Shown here: positions 1 to 12,909 of the stretch, piece by piece
Layout: the number at the start of each line of letters is the position of its first letter
How positions within the stretch are numbered: position 1 is the first letter of the stretch
Assembly: GCF_035594125.1 (NCBI RefSeq)
Contig: NW_026973753.1
Location: forward strand, 322,501-386,500
Origin: Scylla paramamosain
Lineage: Eukaryota; Arthropoda; Malacostraca; Decapoda; Portunidae
Reading direction: 5' to 3'
DNA: 64,000 bases
Notes under the pieces: generated by a model
The model's database searches: none
Seen by the model: only the letters and a program-made list of their open reading frames with translations
What the model was told of the DNA's origin: nothing
Position numbers and translations under genes: made by a program

Positions 1-115
1 ATCAATAGTAGCGAAAAACATCCACGAGAACCCGGCTTGTCATCTCTGTGGCTTCTGCAAGTAATCCTGATGGGAGAACAAAGACTTTAACAAGACCACG
101 CTGAACCCTGGAAGC
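1..115 (+). repeat. Dispersed repeat DR-A, partial copy at window edge
   Basis: The stretch GAACCCGGCTTGTCATCTCT followed by GTGGCTTCTG and GGGAGAACAAAG resembles the middle of the copy at 12,910-13,085, which reads TGGTCATCTCTGTGGCTCTG and then GAGAGAGCAAAGCG. It is cut by the window start. The family is not one I can name. Other copies lie near 23.0-23.3 kb, at 25.05-25.26 kb (minus) and near 46.34-46.49 kb. Confidence 0.5.
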
Positions 116-162
116 AACACCACACGGTGCCAACATTGTCAAACACTACAGCGTAATACTGC

Positions 163-189
163 AGAGAGAGAGAGAGAGAGAGAGAGAGA
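163..189. repeat. (AG)n microsatellite
   Basis: A perfect AG dinucleotide run of about 13 units. Confidence 0.95.
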
Positions 190-479
190 CCCCCTCCCCT
201 CAATATACACATAGAGGCCAAGACTCCAACATAAAGACAAAAAAAAAAAAAAAAACTGCTCCGGTGTGTGTGTTTATGTAATTAGCAGGAGTTCTTGTGT
301 TACCTCTCGACCTCCTCGTCTTGGATTCCGGAGCGTCTCGAGAGGAGCAATCCATACAGGGAATTCCTAATTTGGGGGATGCCAGAGTGCGCCGTGCAAG
401 GAGTGTGTTAGTCTGTGTAGAGGCAGGAGATAAAACCAGGGAATTATCTTCACTTGAGTAAGAGTAAATGTAGGACAAA

Positions 480-1008
480 TGATGGGAAGGTTGAGGGTAA
501 GACAAGGAAGGAGAGAAGGATATGCTGTCAGTTGTAGATATATAGGAGTAGGAGGAAGATAGGGAGGTTGAGGGTAAGCGAAGGGGGTGGAGGAAAGGAA
601 ATAGAGTGGGAAGGAAAGAAAGTTAGAGGTGAAGAGATGAAGGTAGAAGGAAGGTAGGAAGTGAGAAAGAAACTAATAAGAAAGGAAACAGTAAAAGATA
701 AACAAACAAAGGAAGGAAGGAAGGAGAGAAAAGAATACAGAGTCAGTGCAGGAAGAAGAAGGGAGAAGAGAAGTTGGAAATGGAGAGAAAGGAAGTAGGA
801 AATGAGAAGGATATAAAGGAAATTAAAAGAGAGAAACAGTAAAGGACAAGCAAAGGAAGGAAAGAGTAAAAAGGAAAGTGTCAGTGCGAGAAGAAGGAAA
901 GGTGGAGGTGAAAGTAGAAGAAAAGAAAAAAAAATTATAAACTAAAAAAATGTTTAAAAAGAACGAAAAAGAAAAGATTTGTGTGTTTTCTTTATTGTTT
1001 ATGGTTCT

Positions 1009-1010
<2 letters not shown>
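480..1010. repeat. Purine-rich low-complexity tract
   Basis: About 530 bp composed almost entirely of A and G on the plus strand, with many GGAAGG, GAAGGA and AGAGAA words. No gene is visible. ORFs here are low-complexity Lys/Glu/Arg translations. Confidence 0.85.

Positions 1011-1102
<92 letters not shown>
1011..1102. repeat. (TC)46 microsatellite
   Basis: Uninterrupted TC run of 92 bp. It marks the exact switch from a purine-rich (left) to a pyrimidine-rich (right) plus strand. Confidence 0.97.
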
Positions 1103-1107
<5 letters not shown>

Positions 1108-1850
1108 TCTGCCTTCTTTTCACTTTGTTATGCTTTCATTATCGTTTATCTTCCCTCCTTCCGCTTTCTTCTCCTCTTCCTTTTCCTCCTCCTCCTTTTT
1201 TCCTCTATTCTCATCTCCATCTTCGTTACTTTTTAACCCTTCCTGCTCCTTCCATCTGTTCCGGCATTTTTTTTTTCCCCATTTCCTCCTCGTCCATCTT
1301 TCCTTTGCCCTCCTCTCATCCTTCTCTTCTTTGTTACTCCCCAAACTCCCTTCCCTCTTCCTTTCTTCCTCTCTCCCTCCTCTCCTTCTTTCTTATTTTC
1401 TTTTTCCTCATTTCCTTCATCCTCTTCCATCCTCTGCCTTCACTTCCTTTGCCTCTAACTTTTTTTCTTTCTTGCCTTAGTTTTTTTTTTTTCTCTCCCT
1501 TTTCTCCCTGCGTCTTTTTCTTTATTTATAATCTTCCTCCTCCTCCTCCTCCTCCCCTTTTCATAACTCCCTTACGTCTCCTCCTTCTCACTCTCCTCCT
1601 CCTCCTCCTCCTCCTCCTCCTCCCCTTTTCATAACTCCCTTACGTCTCCTCCTTCTCACTCTCCTCCTCCTTCTCATCCTCCTTCTCTTCCTCCTCCTCC
1701 TCCTCGTTCTTCTCCTCTTCCTCTTCGATTCATCATTCCCATTCGCTTCCTTCGCTTATCCTTTTCCTCTTCCCTCCTTCTCCTTCCCTCCTTCCTTATC
1801 TCATGTCCCCCTCCCCCCTCCCTCCCTCTCTCCCTCCTTGCCGTCACTCA
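1103..1850. repeat. Pyrimidine-rich low-complexity tract with a 68-bp tandem duplication
   Basis: About 750 bp of C/T-rich sequence including (CTC)n runs. A block containing TCATAACTCCCTTACGTCTC occurs at 1,561 and again at 1,629, so a roughly 68-bp unit is duplicated in tandem. The ORFs of 65-217 aa here are low-complexity Ser/Leu/Phe translations and not genes. Confidence 0.85.
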
Positions 1851-2130
1851 CCTGTGTGTGCCGCGAAGGACGGGGGTAGGATGGGGGAGACAGGCAGTCT
1901 TCAAGCCTGCATTACTCCTGGCTGGAACACTAAGCAGGCTCCGTGACTCAAGGCTTAGTAGTGAGTTCCGGTGATTTCAAAGTTCATGTAAATTTTTACA
2001 AGGGTATTAATGTAGGTGCTTCATAATCCTTAGACTGGCCACTCTAAACACCAACAGCTTAGGTTTAGCTTAGGTTTAGGTTAGGGAGGCACAGCTCTCT
2101 CCACCCGTAAACATCAATGATATCCAGGAA
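1851..2130. other. Unassigned single-copy-like sequence
   Basis: No recognised gene. A short run of TTAGGTTTAG-like words lies at about 2,055-2,092, resembling degenerate TTAGG repeats. Confidence 0.4.
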
Positions 2131-4522
2131 TCTTTTTTTTTTTTTTTATGTAGGAGTGACACTGGCCAAGGGCAACAAAAATCAAATAAAATAAAAAAGT
2201 CCACTGAGATGTCAGTCCAAGAAAAGGGTCCAAAGCGGTAGTCAAAAACTGAAGGATAAGTGTCTTGAAACCTCCCCCTTGAAGGAATTCAAGTTAAAGG
2301 AAGGTGGAAATACAGAAGCAGGCAAATGGTTCCAGAGTTTACCAGAGAAAGGGATGAATGATTAAGAATACTGGTTAACTCTTGCATTACAGAGGTGGAA
2401 AGAGGAGTGGTAAGAAAAAGAAGAAAGTCTTGTGCAGCGAGGCCGCGGGAGGAGGGGAGGCATGCAGTTAGCAAGATCAGAAGAGTAGTTAGCATGAAAA
2501 TAGCGGTAGAAGACAGCTAGATATGCAACATTGCGGCGATAAGAGAGAGCCTGAAGACAGTCAATTAGAGGAGAGGAGTTGATGAGACGAAAAGCTTTTG
2601 ATTCCACCCTGTCTAGAAGAGCAGTATGAGTGGAACCCCCCCAGACATGTGAAGCATACTCCATACATGGACGGATAAGGCCCTTGTACAGAGTTAGCAG
2701 CTGGGGGGTGAGAAAACTGGCGGAGACGTCTCAGAACACCTAACTTCATGGAAGCTGTTTTAGCTAGAGATGAGATGTGAAGTTTCCAGTTCATATTATA
2801 AGTAAAAGACAGACCGAGGATGTTCAGTGTAGAAGAGGGGGACAGTTGAGTGTCATTGAAGAAGAGGGGATAGTTGTCTGGAAAGTTGTGTCGAGTTGAT
2901 AGATGGAGGAATTGAGTTTTTGAGGCATTGAACAATACCAAGTTTGCTCTGCCTCAATCAGAAATTTTAGAAAGACCAGATGTCAAGCGTTCTGTGGCTT
3001 CCCTGCACGATATGTTTACCTCCTGAAGGGTTGGACGTCTATGAAAAGACGTGGAAAAGTGCAGGGTGGTATCATCAGCGTAGGAGTGGATAGGAAAAGA
3101 AATTTTGGTATAAAAGGTCATTGATGAATAATAAGAGTGTGTGACAGGACAGAATTCTGAGGAACACCATTGTTAGTAGATTTAGGAGAAGAACAGTGAC
3201 TGTCTACCACAGCAGCAATAGAACGGTCAGAAAGGAAACTTGAAATGAAGTTACAGAGAGAAGGATAGAAGCCGTAGGAGGGTAGTTTGGAAATCAAAGC
3301 TTTATACCAGACTCTATCAAAAGCTTTTGATATGTCCAAGGCAACAGCAAAAGTTTCACCAAAATCTCTAAAAGAGGATGACGAAGACTCAGTAAGGAAA
3401 GCCAGAAGATCACCAGTAGAGCGGCCTTGACGGAACCCATACTGGCGATCAGATAGAAAGTTGTAAAGTGATAGATGTTTAAGAATCTTCCTGTTGAAGA
3501 GAGATTCAAAAACTTTAGATAGGCAGGAAATTAAAGCAATAGGACGGTAGTTTGAAGGATTAGAACGGTCACCCTTTTTAGGAACAGGTTGAATATAGGC
3601 AAACTTCCAGCAAGAAGGAAAGGTAGATGTTGACAGACAGAACTGAAAGAGTTTGACTAGGCAAGGTGCAAGCACGGAGGCACAGTTTCGGAGAACAGTA
3701 GAAGCGACACCATCAGGTCCATAAGCCTTCCGAGGGTTTAGGCCAGCGAGGGCATGGAAAACATCACTGCGAAGAATTTTAATAGGTAGCATGAAGTAGT
3801 CAGAGGGTGGAGGAGAGGGAGAAACAAGACCTGAATCGTCCAAGGTAAAGTTTTTAGCAAAGGTTTGAGCGAAGAGTTCAGCTTTAGAAATAGATGTGAT
3901 AGCATCTGGTTGAAGTAGAGGAGGGAAAGAAAAAAAAGCAAAGTTATTAGAGATATTTTTGGCTAGATGCCAGAAGTCACGAGGGGAGTTAGATCTTGAA
4001 AGGTTTTGACACTTTCTGTTAATGAAGGAGTTTTTAGCTAGTTGGAGAACAGACTTGGCATGGTTCCGGGCAGAAATATAAAGTGCATGAGATTTTGGTG
4101 ATGGAAGGCTTAAGTACCTTTTGTGGGCCACCTCTCTATCATGTATAGCACGAGAACAAGCTGTGTTGAACCAAGGTTTAGAAGGTTTAGGACGAGAAAA
4201 AGAGTGAGGAATGTATGCCTCCATGCCAGACACTATCACCTCTGTTATGCGCTCAGCACACAAAGACGGGTCTCTGACACGGAAGCATTAGTCATTCCAA
4301 GGAAAATCAGCGAAATACCTCCTCAGGTCCCCCAAACTAGCAGAGGTAAAATGCCAGAGGCACCTTCGCTTAGGGGGATCCTGAGGAGGGATTGGAGCGA
4401 TAGGACAAGATACAGATACGAGATTGTGATGGGAGGAGCCGAACGGAGAAGAAAGGGTGACAGCATAAGCAGAAGGATTAGAGGTCAGGAAAAGGTCAAG
4501 AATGTTGAGCGTATCTCCATGT
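2131..4522 (-). mobile_element. Jockey-like non-LTR retrotransposon, copy 1 (5' truncated)
   Basis: On the minus strand the element ends in a poly(A) (plus-strand T run at 2,132-2,147). Its 5' end is truncated inside the endonuclease, around the segment [12 protein letters not shown] in sister copies. The reverse transcriptase ORF at 3,118-4,263 is the best preserved part. The RT catalytic box YADD is intact at about 3,072-3,083 but in another frame. The thumb and C-terminal part continues in further frames to about 2,290. Frame breaks make it non-autonomous. Four more large copies of the family lie in the window. Confidence 0.9.
3118..4263 (-). pseudogene. Reverse transcriptase fragment of Jockey-like LINE copy 1
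   Basis: This 381-codon ORF is the RNA-directed DNA polymerase portion of a LINE, which would act in target-primed reverse transcription. Visible RT motifs in order are KAYGPDGV (fingers), PVPKKGDRSNPSNYRPIAL, QYGFRQGRST, VALDISKAFDRVW (motif A with the first catalytic Asp) and a damaged GVPQNSVLS, where the family has GVPQGSVLS. A frameshift soon after that motif separates the YADD box from this ORF. The upstream endonuclease is missing. The protein is therefore incomplete and presumably inactive. Assignment to the Jockey clade rests on motif style and the linked endonuclease in copies 3 and 5. It was not checked by a phylogeny. Confidence 0.88.
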
Positions 4523-4750
4523 CCTGTGTCTTCCCGCGGCGATGGGAAGTGGGTCAGAGCACAACAGGCGGGGGAGAGTGAAGGGAAGGGAATGAGAAGG
4601 AGGATGCTAAGAGGAAGAGAATTAGAAATAGAAAATGAGAGGAATGATAACCAGAGAGAGCAAGCGAGGGGAGAGTGAAAGAGAAAGGAATGAGAAGGAA
4701 GATATTAAGAAGAAAGAAGAGTGGGGAAAGAGAAAATGATAAGGTAAAGA

Positions 4751-4753
<3 letters not shown>

Positions 4754-4811
<58 letters not shown>
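4754..4811. repeat. (AG)n microsatellite
   Basis: Perfect AG run directly upstream of the LINE fragment at 4,820-5,732. Confidence 0.95.
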
Positions 4812-4812
<1 letters not shown>

Positions 4813-4819
4813 CAACGCA

Positions 4820-5877
<1,058 letters not shown>

Positions 5878-6094
5878 CCATATCATTTTCTAGTTTATTA
5901 ATCTATTTATTTGCTTATTATTTATACATTGATTTAATCACTGGTTACATACATGTGCCTATACATCTTAGCAAAATATTAATATCTATTATACCACACA
6001 CAGTAATGCCTTAAAATAGTTATACACCACAAAGATAACTTTAGCAAAGGCCACAATGAACATGTGTGTTTAATTGTTTAAATAAAAAAAAAAA

Positions 6095-6096
<2 letters not shown>

Positions 6097-6169
<73 letters not shown>
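6097..6169. repeat. (GA)n microsatellite preceded by poly(A)
   Basis: An A12 run then about 36 GA units. Confidence 0.95.
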
Positions 6170-6171
<2 letters not shown>

Positions 6172-6239
6172 GCTGGGAAATATGTGATCTTTTTCTAAGC
6201 ATATGAGTTCGTTTTGAAGCCCCAGAGGATGTGATATTT

Positions 6240-6655
6240 TACACCACCACTCATTTTTGCCTCCTCCTCGCCTCTTTTCCTGTATCTCTTGTCCTCTTTT
6301 CCTTCCTTTCTGTTTTTCTTCCTTCTTTCCTTTCCTTTCGCCTTTCTTTCTTCCTCCTTTCCTTTTCACCTTCCTTCTTTCTTTATCTCTCTCCTTCTCT
6401 CTCTTTCGGTTTTCTTCTTTTTCAACTTTTTTTCAGCTTCCTTTTCTTCTTTCCTCCCTCCCTTCCTTCTTTCTTTTTTTTCTTCCTGCACTTCATTCTT
6501 GTCCTTTTGTCTTCCCTCCTTCTTTCCTTCCTTTCCTTTATTCTCTCTCATTTTCTTTCCTTCCTTCCTTCTTTCGTTCCCTTCATTTCTTCCTTTCCCT
6601 CCTTCCTTTCTTTCCTTCTGTTCTTCACTCCTACCTTTATCTCATTCTCTCTTCC

Positions 6656-6660
<5 letters not shown>
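6240..6660. repeat. Pyrimidine-rich (CTTT/CCTT)n low-complexity tract
   Basis: About 420 bp of degenerate TTCC, CTTT and TTTC repeats leading into the (TC)n that opens the compound palindrome. The 172-220 aa Phe/Ser/Leu ORFs here are artefacts of this composition. Confidence 0.88.
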
Positions 6661-6729
<69 letters not shown>

Positions 6730-6794
6730 GTATCTTGCTTTCAGTTTTCACTCAAATTCCTTCGAGATAAAATAGACTTTTCGTGTTTCCCTCA

Positions 6795-6842
<48 letters not shown>

Positions 6843-6881
6843 GCTGTGGTCCTTTTCACGCTTAATGGTATCAGGAAAGAG

Positions 6882-6950
<69 letters not shown>

Positions 6951-6971
6951 AAAAGGGAAATGATTGTACAT

Positions 6972-7053
<82 letters not shown>

Positions 7054-7138
7054 CATTTCTTACCACTAACATAATTCGGGTGGAAAATTGCGAGAGAGAG
7101 AGAGAGAGTATGTACAATCATTTCCCTTTTCAGTGTGT

Positions 7139-7203
<65 letters not shown>

Positions 7204-7245
7204 CTCTTTCCTGATACCATTAAGCGTGAAAAGGACCACAGCCTA

Positions 7246-7284
<39 letters not shown>

Positions 7285-7349
7285 TAAGGGAAACACGAAA
7301 AGTCTATTTTATCTCGAAGGAATTTGAGTGAAAACTGAAAGCAAGATAC

Positions 7350-7411
<62 letters not shown>
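6661..7411. repeat. Compound palindrome of alternating microsatellites and unique blocks
   Basis: The left arm (6,661-7,050) reads (TC)n, unique block U1, (GT)n, U2, (AC)n, U3, (CT)n. A 41-bp non-palindromic spacer (7,051-7,091) follows. The right arm (7,092-7,411) is the reverse complement in the same order: (GA)n, U3', (TG)n, U2', (AC)n, U1', (GA)n. U1 contains TTTTCACTCAAATTCCTTCG, U2 contains GGTCCTTTTCACGCTTAATG and U3 contains TGAAAAGGGAAATGATTGTA. The unique blocks appear almost identical between arms, while the tract lengths differ (for example the inner CT/GA is 78 versus 18 bp). Flanking sequence is not palindromic. Confidence 0.93.
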
Positions 7412-8081
<670 letters not shown>

Positions 8082-8304
8082 AATTGATAAGCATTTTTAA
8101 TCAATCCATAAATCTCTTTCCTAATTTGTGGAGAGACTGAAAACTTTGGATCTTACTCAAACTAACTAAATTTTGCACAGGCCTTCGTAAAGTGTCATTT
8201 CATGAGGCACACTTTGCATAAACACTTCATACACTTCACTATTCTCCGCAGTGGTTATAATCCTGTGAACAAAATGAACATAGGGATTTTATTTCTTCAC
8301 ACCT

Positions 8305-8331
8305 ACACACACACACACACACACACACACA

Positions 8332-8367
<36 letters not shown>
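8305..8367. repeat. (AC)n microsatellite with a GCGC interruption
   Basis: The AC run is broken once by ACGCGCAC near 8,332-8,336. Confidence 0.95.
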
Positions 8368-8368
<1 letters not shown>

Positions 8369-8649
8369 TATTTTCCCAAGCGTCTTATCTCGAATGCTTT
8401 GACAGACAGTACTGTACTGAAGGGTACTGGAGTGTTTTTTTTTTTATTTTATCTTTATTTCTTTCATTATCATTATTTATCTTTATTTTCTTTCATTTTT
8501 TTATTTTCTTTCATTACTTCACTCAGAGATATCAATAATTCTTTATAAGGAAATAAAAGCAATTTACTTTATTAGTTTATTTATTTTATTCATTTATTTA
8601 CTTTTTTTCTCCAATATTATGTATTCTCTTAGCCCGTTTATTGTACACA

Positions 8650-9440
8650 CCCGAACAGCATTTCTCACAACATATTTTCTCTGACTTGAATTATTCGTGA
8701 AAACTTCCTACACAACCTCTCTTGCGTTATATTCATTTGTAAGTCCTTTCATTAATGTACATCCAACGTCACATATTCTACGTTTCCTTTTTATGCACCT
8801 AGAGTAAGAAATTGTGTCACATTTTTATATTAACACATTCCTTTAATTCACCTGTAAGTGTGCACTCACGCTGCCATGTTAAATTCTCCTTCAGTTCGTC
8901 TTGTTTTGTGAGGACTCCTGCCACATCTTATTCATCATTGCGTATTCTTTATGTCCATCTATCAGTGCACACCCTCGCCACATTCATACTACATTTTCTT
9001 TTATCTCACTTTATTGGTAAGAATTCTTGTCCCACTTCACGTAACATAATACATTCTTTACAGTTCATCTGTTATCGTGCACCCTCACCACATCCTCACC
9101 ATATCAATGTTACTATAGTTCATCTGTTATCGTGCACCCTCACCACATCCTCACCACATCAATGTTACATTTTCTTTTAGTTCCTCTTATTGGTGATACT
9201 CTTTCCATAATTCATTTAACATTAGGCAGGGTTTTTCTAGGGGAGTCCATTCATTTGCGTGCAACCCTCACTGCATCTATATTGCATTCTCTTTTATTTC
9301 ACTTTATTAGAAAGAACTCTCGGTACATTACTGCCAACTTTGCATTTTTTTTTTTTTTTTTTTTTTTTGTGTATCTTCGTTAGTAGCCAAACTCACCTCC
9401 ACACAGTATCCTTCACAATACATTTTCTTTCATTTCAGTT
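8650..9440. repeat. Decayed tandem repeat, unit roughly 110-130 bp
   Basis: The words GTGCACCCTCACCACATC, ATTACATTTTCTTTTA(T/G)TTC, TTTATTGGTAAGAA and CATAATACATTCTTTA recur in the same order through the block with much divergence. The most recent event is a duplication with a period near 55 bp around CATCTGTTATCGTGCACCCT (9,066 and 9,121). The 122-aa and 83-aa ORFs are translations of this repeat. Confidence 0.65.
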
Positions 9441-10394
9441 ACTAGCGTGGTGGCGGGCTCCTCCCCTCACACCGCAGCGGGATGCCTGGAACACAAGCCC
9501 CGCACAGCTCTCCACGCACCGGCTCGTTAGCACCACACTAAACCAACCTTGAACCTGAGCCTGAAAACTGGCCTTCCACTCTTCCCTCTCGCAACATTTT
9601 ATTTCTTCCTATCATTTGTTCATCCCTTTCATTCTCCCACTCTGCTCTTCTTCGCTCTTCCGTGTTCTTTTAAATCTTGACATTTGAGTTCCTCTTGTCT
9701 GCTCGAGTGAAGCGAATGGGGCTTTGCTTCGTTCAGAGTTCAAGCACTATAGGGTTGTACCACTGCCAACAAAATCTTTTTCGCCGTGCTTTTATCAAGA
9801 GATCTCAAATTTTCCGTGGTATTATTAATTTCAACTTAGGCTCCAGCACACTTGAACGCTGTATGGTTTGAATGCTAGACAAATGTTGCTATCTATCTAG
9901 TTGCTTGCGTCTATAGTTTTCAATCAGCAGGAAGCAGAAAGCGAAGGTGGATGAGTGAAAAGTGAGAAAAGATATCTTTCCTTTGATCACAACGACTTGA
10001 TATGTTTTCTTCCCCAAATCGTCTTCAGTTACACAAGACCTCTAACCGAACCCTACAAACACTGACCAAACATACAGCCAATTAAACAAAAAAAAAAAAA
10101 AAAAAAAACGGAAAAGCAGCGTTTCAGCACGTCCTGAGAGCAAGACAGATCCTGGAGGGCTGGACTCGACTGTACTCAGCTCTCTGGACGTCTCTTACTC
10201 CTCAACAAAGCGAGGCGAGGCGAGGCGACCGGCGGGGCTCATATACCCGAACCCGCCATTCAGTGGAAAGCCTCCTGATCCGCTCTGATCACCGCACGCA
10301 CTTGCACCGGCCAAGGCAAAACAATAAAAGGAAGCAAAAGAAGTCGATGCTGCTGCTAAACTCAGGATAAAACTGACCGCACAGGTATATCTTC
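9441..10394. other. Unassigned sequence with poly(A) and a GC-rich patch
   Basis: No supported gene. Contains an A21 run at 10,088-10,108 and a CpG-richer patch at about 10,140-10,320, with GAGGCGAGGCGAGGCGACC and nearby CATATACCC. It has the composition of a possible promoter, but no linked transcript structure is visible. Confidence 0.35.
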
Positions 10395-11290
<896 letters not shown>

Positions 11291-11312
11291 ATCATTCCTA
11301 CTTGTGACGCAT

Positions 11313-11314
<2 letters not shown>

Positions 11315-11363
<49 letters not shown>
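11315..11363. repeat. (GT)n microsatellite
   Basis: Perfect GT run of about 24 units. Confidence 0.95.
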
Positions 11364-11366
<3 letters not shown>

Positions 11367-11515
11367 CGGATATGGTGGCCATCTCCCTGGCAGAATACAT
11401 CCAATGCATACAAATTCAATTCTAATTTTCTTGAGCTTATCTACTTTATGCATTACGGGAATAGGGATAAGGATGATGGTCCACTATTACTGCTGCTACT
11501 GTTACTACTACTACT

Positions 11516-11602
11516 GGTATATTTCATACAGGGACTGCCACGTGTAAGCCTGGTCGCTTCTTGCAGCTTCCCTTATTTCTTATGTTCTTATGTTCTTATC
11601 AC
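11516..11602 (+). mobile_element. 3' tail of a CR1-like LINE (family C)
   Basis: GGGACTGCCACGTGTAAGCC, then GGTCGCTTCTTGCAGCTTCC and a tail of TTCTTATGTTCTTATGTTCTTA match the end of the element at 27,633-27,847. The repeated octamer tail (TTCTTATG)n is the style of CR1 3' ends. Only about 85 bp remain. Confidence 0.7.
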
Positions 11603-11665
11603 CCACAAACACACACACAAACACAGATAAACACCTAGAAACACAAGGAAAACAAAATTATAGAT

Positions 11666-11667
<2 letters not shown>

Positions 11668-11720
<53 letters not shown>
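11668..11720. repeat. (CA)n microsatellite
   Basis: Perfect CA run, followed by a shorter (AC)n after TAG. Confidence 0.95.
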
Positions 11721-11724
<4 letters not shown>

Positions 11725-11751
11725 CACACACACACAAAAGTAATCACACAG

Positions 11752-11826
11752 GTAAACTCTTGTATTAGGGAGGTAAACAGAACAGAATAATATCGAGAGA
11801 AAGTAGAAAGTCTTGTACAGTGAGGT
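11752..11826 (-). mobile_element. Short Jockey-like scrap
   Basis: TAAACTCTTGTATTAGGGAGG and AGAAAGTCTTGTACAGTGAGG match the minus-strand 3' coding region of Jockey copy 1 (TTAACTCTTGCATTACAGAGG, AAGTCTTGTGCAGCGAGG). It is embedded between CA and GATA repeats. Confidence 0.6.
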
Positions 11827-12015
11827 GAGATGGATAGATAGATAAATAGATAGATAGATAGACAAATAAACACACAGGTAAACTCAACAAACAGACACGT
11901 GTAAACTCACCTGCCAGTCAGATAGATAGAAAGATACAGATAGACAGACAGATAGATAAAAAGATAAATATACAGGTAAACTCAGACAGACACGTGTAAA
12001 CTCAGCTGTCAGTCT

Positions 12016-12016
<1 letters not shown>
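11827..12016. repeat. GATA-rich repeat with tandemly repeated CAGGTAAACTC blocks
   Basis: GATAGATAGATA runs alternate with ACAGGTAAACTCA, AGACACGTGTAAACTCA and CTGYCAGTC blocks. Units start at about 11,866 and 11,967, so the period is about 100 bp. Confidence 0.7.

Positions 12017-12077
<61 letters not shown>
12017..12077. repeat. (CA)n microsatellite abutting LINE copy 2
   Basis: Perfect CA run ending exactly where the Jockey-like fragment begins. Confidence 0.95.
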
Positions 12078-12080
<3 letters not shown>

Positions 12081-12543
12081 TCTTCTAGACAGGGTGGAAT
12101 CAAAAGCATTTCAACTCCTCTCCTCTAACTGACTGTCTTCAGCCTCTCTCTCACCGCCGCAGTGTTGCATCTCTAGCTGTCTTCTACCACTATTTTCATG
12201 TTAACTTCTCTTCTGATCTTGCTAACTGCATGCCTCCCCTCCTTCCGCGGCCTCGCTGCACAAGACTTTCTTCTTTCTCTCACCCCTATTCTGTCCACCT
12301 CTCTAACGCAAGAGTTAACCAGTATTCTCAATCATTCATCCCTTTCTCTGGTAAACTCTGGAACTCCCTGCCTGCTTCTGTATTTCCACCTTCCTATGAC
12401 TTGAATTCCTTCAAGAGGGATGTTTCAAGACACTTATTCATCAATTTTAGACCACTGCTTTGACCCTTTTATGGGACTGACATTTCAGTGGGCAATTTTT
12501 TGGGGGGGATTTTTGTTGCCCTTGGCCAGTGTCCCTCCTACAT

Positions 12544-12548
<5 letters not shown>
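12078..12548 (+). mobile_element. Jockey-like LINE, copy 2 (3' fragment)
   Basis: The sequence begins at the codons for LLDRVESKAF, as in copy 1. It runs through the C-terminal region (FNSFKRDVSRHLF) and the 3' UTR words TGGCCAGTGTCCCTCCTACA. Where other copies have poly(A), this copy has ATAAAACACAC and continues as (AC)n to 12,580. Both sides are therefore CA tracts. No catalytic domain remains. Confidence 0.85.

Positions 12549-12580
<32 letters not shown>
12549..12580. repeat. (AC)n microsatellite at the LINE 3' end
   Basis: Perfect AC run that replaces the poly(A) tail of copy 2. Confidence 0.95.
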
Positions 12581-12583
<3 letters not shown>

Positions 12584-12699
12584 GAAAGTCCTCGAGCTGG
12601 CGTGGCCGAACAAGTCGTCAACCTCTTGTAGCATCACATGACCCTGGAGCTCTCACCTGCACCCCCACCCCTCCACCGCCTCGTCCCCACACCAGGTAC

Positions 12700-12870
12700 C
12701 TCATGTGGCGAGGGGGGAGGGAGGGGCGTGGGTGCTGGTTCTCTCTTTGATCTGCTGGGGGTGTGTAGTGGAGGTGGAGGGGGAGGGAGGTAGGAAGCTA
12801 TTGGGGTAGTAGGAGTAGGAGGAGGAAGAAAAGGAGGAGGAGGAGGAGGAGGGAGATAAGGAGAGGGGGC
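12700..12870. repeat. G/A-rich low-complexity tract with (GGA)n
   Basis: GGAGGAGGAGGA and GGGGGAGGGAGG words. No gene. Confidence 0.8.
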
Positions 12871-12909
12871 TACACCACACCTCCACTACATTTCATTCAA
12901 AGGCTCCAA

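Noticed and set aside
981..1634. 217-aa Ser/Leu/Phe ORF and its neighbours
   Set aside because: Translation of (TC)n and pyrimidine-rich sequence. No domain and many overlapping open frames.
6231..7280. Long ORFs of 120-220 aa rich in Cys/Val, His/Thr, Arg/Glu or Ser/Leu
   Set aside because: They read the dinucleotide tracts of the compound palindrome in different frames.
10140..10320. CpG-richer patch as a promoter
   Set aside because: No TATA/Inr arrangement or downstream exon could be supported. Kept only as a compositional note.
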